From SLRI01 sp964402505 (GTDB lineage: Bacteria > Pseudomonadota > Alphaproteobacteria > Geminicoccales > Geminicoccaceae), in assembly GCA_964402505.1 (NCBI GenBank), contig CAYOCP010000008.1, positions 62,001 to 126,000 on the forward strand: a stretch of 64,000 nt of DNA, written 5' to 3'. The notes beneath the pieces are model-generated. The model was not told where the DNA came from and did not search any database. It worked only from the letters and a program-made list of their open reading frames with translations. The translations under genes were made by a program, and so were the position numbers. This document shows, in pieces, positions 35,394 to 44,177 of the stretch. Every line of letters begins with the position of its first letter. The first letter of the stretch is position 1.

Positions 35394-36280
35394 AGCCATT
35401 CGTCGATCAGGAAGCGGGCGATGCTGTCGGCATTGGGCAGGCGGACGGGCCGCCTCTCGGGATCGAGCAGCTCCTGCCGGTGAAACCAGCGCGCCGCCTC
35501 GAGCTCGGCCGGATCGACCACGAGCGACGCGAGGGGCGCCGTGGCACGGTAGCCCAGCATCAGCGATTGCGGGAACGGCCAGGGCTGCGAGCTGCGGTAG
35601 CGGATGTTCTCGACCTCGAGGCCGACCTCCTCCCTGATCTCGCGCCAGACCGCCTGCTCGAGGCTCTCGCCCGCCTCGACGAAGCCGGCGAGGGTCGAGA
35701 ACATGCCTTCCGGAAAATGCCTCGAGCGGCCGAGCAGACAGTGCTCACCATGCGTGACGAGGCAGATCACCGCCGGATCGGTGCGCGGGAAGGTGTCGAA
35801 GCCGCAGGCCTCGCAGTGCCGCGCGTGGCCCGCCTGGATGGTCGTCATCTCGGTGCCGCAGGCGCCGCAGAAGCGGTTGCGCAGCCGCCAGTGCGCCAGT
35901 GCGCGGGCAAACGCCAAAAGCCCCGCCTCGACCGGCGGCAGGGCCTGCGCCACCTGCCGGAGCTCGACATAGGTGCCGGAGGCGAGCTCCTCGCCTTCGA
36001 GGTCGACCGCGAAGACCGGCCGCCCCTCGACCAGCCCGAGCAGCACCGGCGGCTCGGGACGGAAGCCGGCGAGTGCCCCGGCATCGACGAAGAAGGCGCG
36101 GGGTCCGCTCTCGTCCTCGACGACCAGCGGCTTCAGCCCGTGCAGCACCAGAAACCGCGTCCTCGATGACCGGAGCGCCGCCTGCAGCCAGTCCCGGTCG
36201 TCGCGGCGGCAGGCGGCGCGATCGTAGCCGATCGACGAATAGAGGTGGGGCGGCGGGTTGGCCGGTCGTTGCGGCTGCAT
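35363..36280 (-). CDS. nudC: NADH pyrophosphatase NudC
   Basis: The 305-residue protein has the zinc ribbon (FCGACGTEM ... HCEACGFDTFPRTDP). The Nudix box GFVEAGESLEQAVWREIREE follows, and then the NudC-specific SSQPWPFPQS. It cleaves NADH/NAD and removes NAD caps from RNA. The ATG at 36280 was chosen because the longer frame would run into the SRP RNA gene on the other strand. Confidence 0.93.
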   Translation of the reverse strand: MQPQRPANPPPHLYSSIGYDRAACRRDDRDWLQAALRSSRTRFLVLHGLKPLVVEDESGPRAFFVDAGALAGFRPEPPVLLGLVEGRPVFAVDLEGEELASGTYVELRQVAQALPPVEAGLLAFARALAHWRLRNRFCGACGTEMTTIQAGHARHCEACGFDTFPRTDPAVICLVTHGEHCLLGRSRHFPEGMFSTLAGFVEAGESLEQAVWREIREEVGLEVENIRYRSSQPWPFPQSLMLGYRATAPLASLVVDPAELEAARWFHRQELLDPERRPVRLPNADSIARFLIDEWLYGEAGPTSP

Positions 36281-36374
36281 GCCTCTGTCCTGTACGCATC
36301 CGGGCGGCGCATGCGTGCTTGTGCGCCATCGACGGGCCTTGCGCAACCGCCCGGCAGGCTCGATATCTAGGCGC

Positions 36375-36470
36375 GGAAGGCTGGTCGCGGACGGTGCACT
36401 CGCCAACCCGGTCAGGTCCGGAAGGAAGCAGCCGTAACGAGCTTCGCATCGGGTCGCGCGCCAGCCTTCC
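36375..36470 (+). ncRNA. ffs: Signal recognition particle RNA (4.5S, small bacterial type)
   Basis: The conserved SRP core GTCAGGTCCGGAAGGAAGCA, then GCCGTAACGA, is unmistakable. The terminal stem GGAAGGCTGG (36375-36384) pairs with CCAGCCTTCC (36461-36470), which sets the ends at about 96 bases. It binds Ffh and directs membrane protein synthesis. It lies upstream of dnaX, the usual position in alphaproteobacteria. Confidence 0.95.
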
Positions 36471-36535
36471 ACCCGCCTCCCCTTCCGCCCCCTCGTGCAG
36501 AAGCGCCCGCGCGCGGGCCCGAAAGCGCCTCATCG

Positions 36536-38314
36536 ATGGATCTCCTCGCCGGCTCCGACCAACCGTACCGGGTCCTCGCCCGGGCCTATCGACCGCAGAA
36601 GCTGTCGGAGCTGATCGGCCAGGACGCGCTGGTGCGCACGCTCACCAACGCCATGCGTTCGGGGCGCGTCGCCCACGCCTTCCTGCTCGCCGGCATCCGT
36701 GGCATTGGCAAGACGACGGCGGCGCGGATCATCGCCCGCGGCCTCAACTGCACGGGCACCGACGGCGCGGGCGGGCCGACGCCAGAGCCCTGCGGCCGAT
36801 GCGCCTCCTGCCGCTCGCTCGCCGAGGGGCGGTCCCTCGACGTGATCGAGATGGACGCGGCGACCCGGACCGGCATCGACGACATCCGCGAGATCGTCGA
36901 CGCCGTGCGTTACGCGCCCGCCGCTTCCCGCTACAAGATCTACATCATCGACGAGATCCACATGCTCTCGGAGAAGGCTTTCAACGGCCTTCTGAAGACG
37001 CTCGAGGAGCCGCCGCCGCACGCCAAGTTCATCTTCGCCACCACCGAGGTCCGGAAGCTGCCGGTCACCGTGCTGTCGCGCTGCCAGCGCTTCGATCTGA
37101 AGCGCGTCGAGCCTTCGGTGCTCGAGGCGCATCTGGCTCGGATCGCCGAAGCGGAGCGGGTCGCGACCCGGGGCGAGGCGCTCGGCCTCATCGCCCGCGC
37201 CGCCGAGGGCTCGGTGCGCGACGCCCTCTCGCTGCTCGACCAGGCGATCGTGCTCGCCGAGGGCGCCGTCGACACGGCCATCGTCGCCCAGATGCTCGGC
37301 CTCGGCGACCGGCAGAAGCTGCTCGGTCTCTTCGAGCGGCTCGTGGCAGGCGACGCACCCGCCGCCCTCGACCGCTTCCGCGAGCTCTTCGGGCTCGGCG
37401 CCGAGCCCGCCTCCGTCATCGAGGATCTGCTCGAGATCGCGCACTGGGTGAGCTGCCTCGGGATCGACCGCGATGCCGGCTCGATCTTCGCCGGCACGCC
37501 CGAGGCCATGGCCGCCGGGCGCGGCCTCGCCGGGCGGCTCGACCTCGCCGTGCTCGCCCGTGCCTGGCAGGTCCTGCTCAAGGGCCTCGACGAGGTGCGG
37601 GCCGCCCCCGATGCCGCCATCGCCGCCGAGATGGTGCTGCTGCGCCTCGCCGCCATGGGCACTTTGCCGACGCCGGGCGAGCTCGCCCGCCGGCTCGAGG
37701 AGACCGGTCTTGGAGGCACGGACGCGGCCGCCCCGCCCGCCCGGCCCCGCCCGCCTCTACCCTCGCCGCCTTTGGCGCGCGCGGCACCTCTCGAGCCTTC
37801 GCCGCCGCCCCGCGACAGCCGGCCCGCGCCGGGCACCGGCCGCGAGCCCAGGGACTTCGCCGATCTCGTGCGGCTCCTCAACCGGCACGGCGAGCGGCTG
37901 CTCGCCGCCGCCCTGCACCAGGGCGCCCACCTCGTCTCCTTCCAGAAGGACCGGCTCGAGCTGCGCCTCGATCCGCATCTCCCGACCGACCTCGTCGGTC
38001 GGCTGAGCGAGGCCTTGCTGCGGCTCACCGGCCGACGCTGGCTGATCGCCCTGACGCAGAAGGGCGGTGCCGCCAGCCTCGCCGAGCAGGCGGCGGCGGA
38101 CCGCGAGCGGCTGATCCAGGAGCTCGGCCGGCACGCGACCGTGCGCGAGGTGCTCGAGGCGTTTCCCGGTGCCAGAATCATCGATATACGCGAGCGGTCC
38201 CGACCGGAGCCGGAGGACCATCGAAGCGGGCCGCACGGCGCCCGCTGGCCCGATGCGACCGAAGCGCCCGACGACGAACCCCTTGGTCACGACGACAGCC
38301 GCATGGAGCGTTGA
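36536..38314 (+). CDS. dnaX: DNA polymerase III subunits gamma and tau
   Basis: The 592-residue protein has the AAA+ clamp-loader ATPase: Walker A GIRGIGKTT (53-61), a four-Cys zinc site (GLNCTG, then PCGRCASCRS), Walker B IIDEIHMLS, and sensor 1 (ATTEVRKLP). After about residue 380 a Pro-rich linker leads to the tau-like C-terminal region. It loads the beta clamp at forks. No obvious slippery run for frameshifting was noted. The stop overlaps the ybaB start (TGATG). Confidence 0.96.
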   Translation: MDLLAGSDQPYRVLARAYRPQKLSELIGQDALVRTLTNAMRSGRVAHAFLLAGIRGIGKTTAARIIARGLNCTGTDGAGGPTPEPCGRCASCRSLAEGRSLDVIEMDAATRTGIDDIREIVDAVRYAPAASRYKIYIIDEIHMLSEKAFNGLLKTLEEPPPHAKFIFATTEVRKLPVTVLSRCQRFDLKRVEPSVLEAHLARIAEAERVATRGEALGLIARAAEGSVRDALSLLDQAIVLAEGAVDTAIVAQMLGLGDRQKLLGLFERLVAGDAPAALDRFRELFGLGAEPASVIEDLLEIAHWVSCLGIDRDAGSIFAGTPEAMAAGRGLAGRLDLAVLARAWQVLLKGLDEVRAAPDAAIAAEMVLLRLAAMGTLPTPGELARRLEETGLGGTDAAAPPARPRPPLPSPPLARAAPLEPSPPPRDSRPAPGTGREPRDFADLVRLLNRHGERLLAAALHQGAHLVSFQKDRLELRLDPHLPTDLVGRLSEALLRLTGRRWLIALTQKGGAASLAEQAAADRERLIQELGRHATVREVLEAFPGARIIDIRERSRPEPEDHRSGPHGARWPDATEAPDDEPLGHDDSRMER

Positions 38315-38637
38315 TGAAGAACATCCAGAACATGATGAAGCAGGCGCAGCAGCTGCAGAGCAAGATGGCGGACATGCAGGCCCGGCTCGCCGAGGTCGAG
38401 ATGACCGGCGAGGCTGGCGCCGGCATGGTCGCCGTCACCCTCAACGGCAAGGGCGAGATGCGCCGCATCAAGATCGACAGGTCGCTGGTCGACCCCGAGG
38501 ACGTGGAAACCCTCGAGGACCTCGTGGTCGCCGCCACCAACAACGCCAAGCAGCGGGTCGAGGAGCACGTCGCGAGCGAGATGAGCAAGGTCGCGGGCGG
38601 CCTGCCGCTGCCGCCCGGGATGAAGCTGCCGTTCTGA
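38314..38637 (+). CDS. ybaB: YbaB/EbfC nucleoid-associated protein
   Basis: The 107-residue protein starts MKNIQNMMKQAQQLQSKMAD and has the family core GAGMVAVTLNGKGEMRRI and DLVVAATNNAKQRVEE. The dimer binds DNA and shapes the nucleoid. It is coupled to dnaX by TGATG and followed by recR, the classic order. Confidence 0.95.
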   Translation: MKNIQNMMKQAQQLQSKMADMQARLAEVEMTGEAGAGMVAVTLNGKGEMRRIKIDRSLVDPEDVETLEDLVVAATNNAKQRVEEHVASEMSKVAGGLPLPPGMKLPF

Positions 38638-38656
38638 TGCGGGCCGATCGGAAGCC

Positions 38657-39253
38657 ATGGCCGCCGCCGACATCGAGCGGCTGATCCGGCTGCTCGCCCG
38701 CCTGCCCGGCCTCGGACCCCGCTCGGCGCGCAAGGCCGGGCTGGCCCTGCTGAAGCGTCCGGACGCCCTGCTCCGGCCCCTGCTCGACGCCCTTTCGACC
38801 TGCCGCGAGCATGTCCGCACCTGCAGCGTCTGCGGCAATCTCGACACGGCGGAGCCCTGCAGCGTCTGCCGCGACCCGAACCGCGATCCGCACCTCCTCT
38901 GCGTCGTCCAGGAGGTCGAGGATCTGTGGGCCATGGAGCGGCTGGCCGGCTTTCGCGGCCGCTACCACGTCCTCGGCGGCACGCTTTCGGCGATCGAGGG
39001 CCGCAGCCCCGAGACCATCCGCGTCAAGGGGCTCCTCGAGCGGGTGGCGGCCGGCGGCATCGACGAGGTCGTGCTGGCCCTGGGCGCCACGGTCGACGGG
39101 CAGACCACCGCCCACTACCTCCACGAGCGGCTGCGCCCCTTTCCCTGCAGCGTGACACGCCTCGGCCACGGGCTGCCGGTCGGCGGCGAGCTCAACTACC
39201 TCGACGAGGGCACGCTGGAGGCGGCCATGCGCGCTCGCCAGAAGGTCGCCTGA
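38657..39253 (+). CDS. recR: Recombination protein RecR
   Basis: The 198-residue protein has a helix-hairpin-helix (LPGLGPRSARKAGLALL), a four-Cys zinc motif (CSVCGNLD ... CSVCRDP), and a Toprim domain (LCVVQEVEDLWAME, then ATVDGQTTAHYL). It works with RecF/RecO to load RecA on gapped DNA. The late motif GGELNYLDEGTL replaces the usual GDELEY-type sequence, a minor variation. Confidence 0.96.
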   Translation: MAAADIERLIRLLARLPGLGPRSARKAGLALLKRPDALLRPLLDALSTCREHVRTCSVCGNLDTAEPCSVCRDPNRDPHLLCVVQEVEDLWAMERLAGFRGRYHVLGGTLSAIEGRSPETIRVKGLLERVAAGGIDEVVLALGATVDGQTTAHYLHERLRPFPCSVTRLGHGLPVGGELNYLDEGTLEAAMRARQKVA

Positions 39254-39291
39254 ACCGCCACCCTCCCGCCCCCTTCCGTTGACACGAGACC

Positions 39292-39798
39292 ATGTCCAGC
39301 CTCGAGATCCTGCAGCCGCCCCACCCCACGCTCAAGAAGCCGGCCAAGCCCGTCGCCACGATCGACGACCGGCTCCTCCGGCTCATGGACGACATGCTCG
39401 AGACCATGTACGCGGCACCGGGCATCGGCCTCGCGGCACCGCAGATCGGCGTCTCGCGCCGGGTCGTGGTCATCGACACGAGCGAGGGCAAGAACGCGCC
39501 CGTGCGCCTCCTCAACCCCGCCCTCACCTGGCGCTCCGACACGTTCGACGTCGCCGAGGAGGGCTGCCTCAGCCTGCCCGGCCAGTTCGCCGACGTGAAG
39601 CGCCACACCGCCGTGGCGGTCGGCTATCTCGACCCCTCCGGCACCGAGCGCACGATCGAGGCGGACGGCCTGCTCGCCCGCTGCCTGCAGCACGAGATCG
39701 ACCACCTCGACGGCATCCTCTTCACCGACCACCTCTCGGCCCTGAAGCGCAACATGATCCTGCGCCGCCTGATCAAGCAGCGCCGTGCCCGCGCCTGA
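39292..39798 (+). CDS. def: Peptide deformylase
   Basis: The 168-residue enzyme has all three motifs: GIGLAAPQIGV, EEGCLSLP (metal Cys) and LQHEIDHLDG (two metal His and catalytic Glu). It removes the formyl group from nascent proteins. The 3' end overlaps fmt by 14 bases, so formylation and deformylation enzymes are co-expressed. Confidence 0.97.
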   Translation: MSSLEILQPPHPTLKKPAKPVATIDDRLLRLMDDMLETMYAAPGIGLAAPQIGVSRRVVVIDTSEGKNAPVRLLNPALTWRSDTFDVAEEGCLSLPGQFADVKRHTAVAVGYLDPSGTERTIEADGLLARCLQHEIDHLDGILFTDHLSALKRNMILRRLIKQRRARA

Positions 39799-40717
39799 GA
39801 GCCTGCGGGTGGTCTACATGGGCACGAGCGGTTTCGCCGTGCCGGCGCTTCGCACACTCGCCCGCCTCCCGCTCGAGCTCTTGGCCGTCTACACCCAGCC
39901 GCCGCGGCCGGCCGGGCGCGGCCACCGGCCCCGGCCGACGGCCGTGCACGAGGCGGCACGGGAGCTCCGCCTGCCCGTCCGCGCGCCGGCCTCGCTCGCG
40001 GACGAGGAGGCCAGAACGGCCTTTCTCGCCCTTTGCCCCGATCTCGCCATCGTCGCCGCTTACGGCCTCCTCCTGCGACGGCCCGTGCTCGAGGCGCCGA
40101 GGCTCGGCTGCTTCAACATCCACGCCTCGCTCCTCCCCCGCTGGCGCGGTGCCGCACCCATCCAGCGGGCGATCGAGGCCGGCGACGAGACCACCGGCAT
40201 CACCCTCTTTCGCATGGAGGAAGGGCTCGACACCGGGCCGATGCTGATGCGCCGGGGCATCGGAATCGGCGCGCGGGAGACCGCGGGCGAGCTGCACGAC
40301 CGCCTGGCCGCCCTCGCCGCCGCCACGCTGCCGGACTTCGTCGCCGACCTCGTGGCCGGCCGGCTGCCGGAGGAGACGCAGGACGAAGCCGGCGCCTCTT
40401 ACGCGAGGAAGCTCACGAAGGCCGAGGCGCGTCTCGACTTCTCGGCACCGGCGGCGGTCCTGGAGCGGCGGATCAGGGCCTTCGATCCCTGGCCCGGCAC
40501 GTGGTGCAGCGCCGGCAGCGAGCGCCTCGCCGTGCTGGAGGCCCGGGTCGTCGAGGGCGAGGGCGAGCCCGGCCGCGTCATCGGCGAGCCTTTGACCGTG
40601 GCCTGCGGCCGGGAGGCCCTCGCGCTCCTTCGCGTCCGCCGCGAGGGCCGCAAGCCGGTGAGCGCCGCCGAGCTGCAGCGCGGCTTCCCGCTGCCGCCCG
40701 GCACCCGGCTCGGGTAG
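39785..40717 (+). CDS. fmt: Methionyl-tRNA formyltransferase
   Basis: The 310-residue protein has a Rossmann-like formyltransferase domain with HASLLPRWRGAAPIQRAI, the key catalytic region, and an OB-fold C-terminal domain. It formylates Met-tRNA(fMet). The start is GTG 39785 inside def; the first ATG at 39818 would cut the first beta strand (SLRVVYMGTSG). It lies 10 bases before truA. Confidence 0.96.
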   Translation: MPAPESLRVVYMGTSGFAVPALRTLARLPLELLAVYTQPPRPAGRGHRPRPTAVHEAARELRLPVRAPASLADEEARTAFLALCPDLAIVAAYGLLLRRPVLEAPRLGCFNIHASLLPRWRGAAPIQRAIEAGDETTGITLFRMEEGLDTGPMLMRRGIGIGARETAGELHDRLAALAAATLPDFVADLVAGRLPEETQDEAGASYARKLTKAEARLDFSAPAAVLERRIRAFDPWPGTWCSAGSERLAVLEARVVEGEGEPGRVIGEPLTVACGREALALLRVRREGRKPVSAAELQRGFPLPPGTRLG

Positions 40718-40727
40718 GATCGGCCTG

Positions 40728-41504
40728 ATGCCCCGCTATCGCCTGCTGCTCGAGTTCGACGGCGGCCCCTTCCGCGGCTGGCAGATCCAGGCGAACGGAC
40801 CGAGCGTCCAAAGCGCCCTCGAAGAGGCCGCCGACCGCATGGCGCAGCGGACCGGCCCCGCCGTCGCCGCCGGGCGAACCGACGCCGGAGTGCACGCCCT
40901 GGCCCTGCCGGTCCATCTCGACCTCGAGAAGGCGATCATGCCGGAGCGGCTGATGAGCGGGCTCAACCACCACCTCCGCCCCCTGCCGGTCGCCGTGCTG
41001 CGGGCGGAGCTCGCACCCGAGAACTTCCACGCCCGCTTCAGCGCCACCCTTCGGCACTACCGCTATCGCATCCTCGCCCGCCGCGCCCCGCCCGCCCTCG
41101 AGCGCGGCCGGGTCTGGCACGTCCCGAGACCACTCGACGCCGAGCGGATGCAGGCGGCGGCCGAGACGCTCAGCGGCCGCCACGACTTCACCAGCTTTCG
41201 CGACAGCGCCTGCCAGGCCGCCTCGCCGATCAGGACGCTCGGCCGGCTCGTGGTCAGGAGAGAGGGACCCTTGATCGCCATCGACGCCTCGGCCCGCTCC
41301 TTCCTCCACCACCAGGTGCGCAACCTCGCGGGCACGCTGAAGCTGATCGGCGAGGGCAGCGAGCCCGTTTCCTTTGCCAAAGCCGCCCTCGAGGCGCGTC
41401 GCCGGGCGGCGGCGGGTCCGACCGCACCGGCCGAAGGCCTCCACTTCCTCGCCGCCGACTATCCGGACCGGTTCGGCGCTCAGCCGCCGAAGAAGACGCC
41501 GTAG
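40728..41504 (+). CDS. truA: tRNA pseudouridine(38-40) synthase TruA
   Basis: The 258-residue protein has the TruA active site AAGRTDAGVHALA with the catalytic Asp. LEFDGGPFRGWQ at the N terminus and SFLHHQVRNLAGTL near the C terminus are also conserved. It makes pseudouridine in the anticodon arm of tRNA. The 3' end overlaps the convergent membrane-protein gene by 25 bases. Confidence 0.96.
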   Translation: MPRYRLLLEFDGGPFRGWQIQANGPSVQSALEEAADRMAQRTGPAVAAGRTDAGVHALALPVHLDLEKAIMPERLMSGLNHHLRPLPVAVLRAELAPENFHARFSATLRHYRYRILARRAPPALERGRVWHVPRPLDAERMQAAAETLSGRHDFTSFRDSACQAASPIRTLGRLVVRREGPLIAIDASARSFLHHQVRNLAGTLKLIGEGSEPVSFAKAALEARRRAAAGPTAPAEGLHFLAADYPDRFGAQPPKKTP

Positions 41505-42052
41505 AGCCAGCGGGTCAGGATCCACATGATCACGAGCTCGGCCGCGATGAAGCCGGCCGCGGTGCCGATCGTGGTGCCGAGCGCCACCTTGGCGATGAAG
41601 GTCTTGTAGACCAGGACCGCCCCCATCACGAGCAGCATCAGGAAGATCGCGAAGGCCGGCGACAGCAGGGTGCCCAGCGCCAAAGGCACCAGCATGGCCG
41701 CCACCTGCACCAGCGAAGCCCAGTTGAGCGCCACGATCAGCGGCACGTAGCGCCGCTGCAGGTCGAAGTAGCGGGTGAGGAAGAGCGCCAGCACCGGCAT
41801 CACCAGCCAGCCGAGGACGTAGACCAGCCCCTCGCCGACGACGATCGAGAGGAAGCCGCTGCCGCGCTCCGCCCGCATGTGCTGGTCGGCGACCAGGAGC
41901 GCGTAAGGCGGCAGGACGTAGACCGCCGCCCAGAACGACCGCCAGAAGCCGTCCACCGTGCAGTCGAAATGATCCATGCCGCCCGGATCGCCGCGGGCCA
42001 GCCGCCAGGCCCCCTCGACATAGTGCCGGACTTCCGCGAAGGGCGGCATCAT
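41480..42052 (-). CDS. Integral membrane protein, Yip1-like, unknown function
   Basis: The 190-residue protein has an N-terminal soluble part with a DCTVDGFWRSFWA entry helix and about five membrane segments. Examples are LVYVLGWLVMPVLALFL and AIFLMLLVMGAVLVYKTFI. The pattern resembles small Yip1-like proteins common downstream of dapE in alphaproteobacteria. The function is unknown. The ATG at 42052 overlaps the dapE stop (TGATG). Confidence 0.75.
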   Translation of the reverse strand: MMPPFAEVRHYVEGAWRLARGDPGGMDHFDCTVDGFWRSFWAAVYVLPPYALLVADQHMRAERGSGFLSIVVGEGLVYVLGWLVMPVLALFLTRYFDLQRRYVPLIVALNWASLVQVAAMLVPLALGTLLSPAFAIFLMLLVMGAVLVYKTFIAKVALGTTIGTAAGFIAAELVIMWILTRWLYGVFFGG

Positions 42053-43194
42053 CACCCGAAATAGCGTTCGAGAAAGTCGAGATAAATCCTCGTCAGCGTT
42101 TCCAGATCGGCAACCGGAACGCACTCGTCGACCTGATGGATCGTGGCGCCCACGAGGCCGAGCTCGATCACCGGGCAGTATTTGTGGACGAAACGCGCGT
42201 CGGAGGTCCCGCCCGTGGTCGAGAGCTCGGGCCGCCGGCCCGTCACGCTCAGGACGCTCTCGCCGACGAGCGCCGCGAGCTCGCCGGGCGAGGAGAGAAA
42301 GGCTTCGGCCCCCTCGCTGTACACGGCCTCGACCCGCCCGCCAGCGGCCTCGATGGCCCCGGCCACGAGCGCCTTCAGGCTCGCCGGGCTCTGGCTGTCG
42401 TTGTAGCGGATGTTGAGCACGGCGCGCGCCCGCCCGGGCACCACGTTGCTCGCGGGATTGCCCACATCGATCGTCGTCACCTGCAGGCTCGACGGCTCGA
42501 AATGCTCCGTTCCGCCGTCCAGGGGTTCCCCCGTCAGCCGCTCCAGAACGTGCACGAGGCGGTGCGCGGCGTTGTCGGCGAGATGCGGATAGCCGACATG
42601 GCCCTGCCGGCCCCTGGCCTCGAGCGTCACGGTGAGCGACCCCCGGCGGCCGATCTTGGCCATGTCGCCCAGCACCTCGACGCTGGTCGGCTCGCCCACG
42701 AGGCAGGCGTCGAAGCGGTGGCCGGCCGCCTCGGCCCAGCGCAGGAGCGCCGCCGTGCCGTTGACCGCCGGCCCCTCCTCGTCACCGGTGATCAAAAGGC
42801 TGAGGGAGCCCTTGGGCACCCCGTGCCGCTCGACATAGCGGGCCGAGGCCGCGACGAAGCAGGCGATATTGCCCTTCATGTCGGCGGCCCCCCGGCCGAG
42901 GAGCCGGCCACCCCTGATCTCGGCGACGAAGGGTCCGGCGGTCCAGGCTTCCACATCGCCTGCCGGCACCACGTCGGTATGGCCATTGAAGGCGAGATGC
43001 GGCGTGCCCCGGCCGAGCCCGGCGAAGAGATTGTCGATCACCGGCTCGCCGCCGTCGCCGAGGCGAAGCCGCTCCACGCGAAAGCCGAGCTCCTGCAGCA
43101 CATCGGCCAGAACGGCTTGCGCGCCGGCATCCGCCGGGGTCACGCTCGGGCAGCGGACCAGGGCCCGGGTGAGCTCGACCGGGTCGACAGCCAC
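42052..43194 (-). CDS. dapE: Succinyl-diaminopimelate desuccinylase
   Basis: The 380-residue M20 metallopeptidase has the first metal site FNGHTDVVPAGD and the bridging-Asp region GRGAADMKGN. The catalytic TGDEEGPA follows, then YNDSQSP in the lid domain, and late GGTSDARFV. It releases L,L-diaminopimelate for lysine and peptidoglycan. The start is GTG 43194, eight bases after the dapD stop; the longer open frame only runs back through dapD. Confidence 0.94.
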   Translation of the reverse strand: MAVDPVELTRALVRCPSVTPADAGAQAVLADVLQELGFRVERLRLGDGGEPVIDNLFAGLGRGTPHLAFNGHTDVVPAGDVEAWTAGPFVAEIRGGRLLGRGAADMKGNIACFVAASARYVERHGVPKGSLSLLITGDEEGPAVNGTAALLRWAEAAGHRFDACLVGEPTSVEVLGDMAKIGRRGSLTVTLEARGRQGHVGYPHLADNAAHRLVHVLERLTGEPLDGGTEHFEPSSLQVTTIDVGNPASNVVPGRARAVLNIRYNDSQSPASLKALVAGAIEAAGGRVEAVYSEGAEAFLSSPGELAALVGESVLSVTGRRPELSTTGGTSDARFVHKYCPVIELGLVGATIHQVDECVPVADLETLTRIYLDFLERYFG

Positions 43195-43202
43195 CCCCGC
43201 CC

Positions 43203-44045
43203 TCAGTCGCGCAAGAGCTCGTTGATCGACGTCCGGCTGCGGGTCCGGGCGTCCACCCGCTTGACGATCACCGCGCAATAGAGCCCCGGGCCCGGGCTGC
43301 CGTCCGGCAGGGGCTTGCCCGGCAGGGTGCCCGGAACGACCACCGAATAGGCCGGCACCCGGCCGGTGAACACCTCGCCCGTGGCGCGGTCGACGATCTT
43401 CGTGGACGCGCCGAGATAGACGCCCATCGCCAGGACCGAGCCGGTCTCGACCAGCACCCCCTCGGCCACCTCGGCGCGCGCGCCGATGAAGCAGTCGTCC
43501 TCGATGATCACCGGGCTCGCCTGCAGGGGCTCGAGCACGCCGCCGATTCCGGCTCCGCCCGAGATGTGGCAGTTCCTGCCGATCTGCGCGCACGAGCCGA
43601 CCGTGGCCCAGGTGTCGATCATCGCCCCCTCGGCCACATGAGCGCCCAGATTGACGAATGAAGGCATCAGGACGACGTTCGGCGCGATATAGGCGGAATG
43701 CCGCACCACCGCGCCCGGCACGGCGCGAAAGCCGGCCGCCTTGAAATCCTGCTCGTCCCACCCGGTGAGCTTGGAGGACACCTTGTCCCACCAGAAGGCG
43801 CCGCCCGGCCCGCCACCGATCCGCCGCATGTCGTTCAGCCGGAACGACAGCAGGACGGCCTTCTTCAGCCACTCGTGGACGATCCAGCCGTTCGGGCCCT
43901 TCTCGGCGACGCGCAGGCGGCCCCGATCGAGCCCGGCGAGCGCCGCCTCGACGGCTTCCCGCAGCTCGCCCACGGTCGATCCGTCCACATTGGCACGGTC
44001 CTCGAAACCCGCCTCGATCACCGCCTTGAGGCGTGCCGCGTCCAT
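43203..44045 (-). CDS. dapD: Tetrahydrodipicolinate N-succinyltransferase
   Basis: The 280-residue protein has an N-terminal helical domain and a left-handed beta-helix of hexapeptide repeats (about 105-230). The conserved LMPSFVNLGAHV and GSCAQIGRNCHISGGAGIGG are visible. It succinylates tetrahydrodipicolinate in lysine synthesis. Together with dapE it forms a pathway operon. Confidence 0.96.
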   Translation of the reverse strand: MDAARLKAVIEAGFEDRANVDGSTVGELREAVEAALAGLDRGRLRVAEKGPNGWIVHEWLKKAVLLSFRLNDMRRIGGGPGGAFWWDKVSSKLTGWDEQDFKAAGFRAVPGAVVRHSAYIAPNVVLMPSFVNLGAHVAEGAMIDTWATVGSCAQIGRNCHISGGAGIGGVLEPLQASPVIIEDDCFIGARAEVAEGVLVETGSVLAMGVYLGASTKIVDRATGEVFTGRVPAYSVVVPGTLPGKPLPDGSPGPGLYCAVIVKRVDARTRSRTSINELLRD

Positions 44046-44177
44046 CGCCCGCTTTCCCCGTCCTTGTTGAGCCGGCGTAACGTAGCCGTGGCCCTTGGCC
44101 TGTCAACCGAGCCACCTTGCCGCCGGGCTGCAACGTTTCTAGGCTCCGGCGAACTTCCGTCCGGATGCACGAGGCGC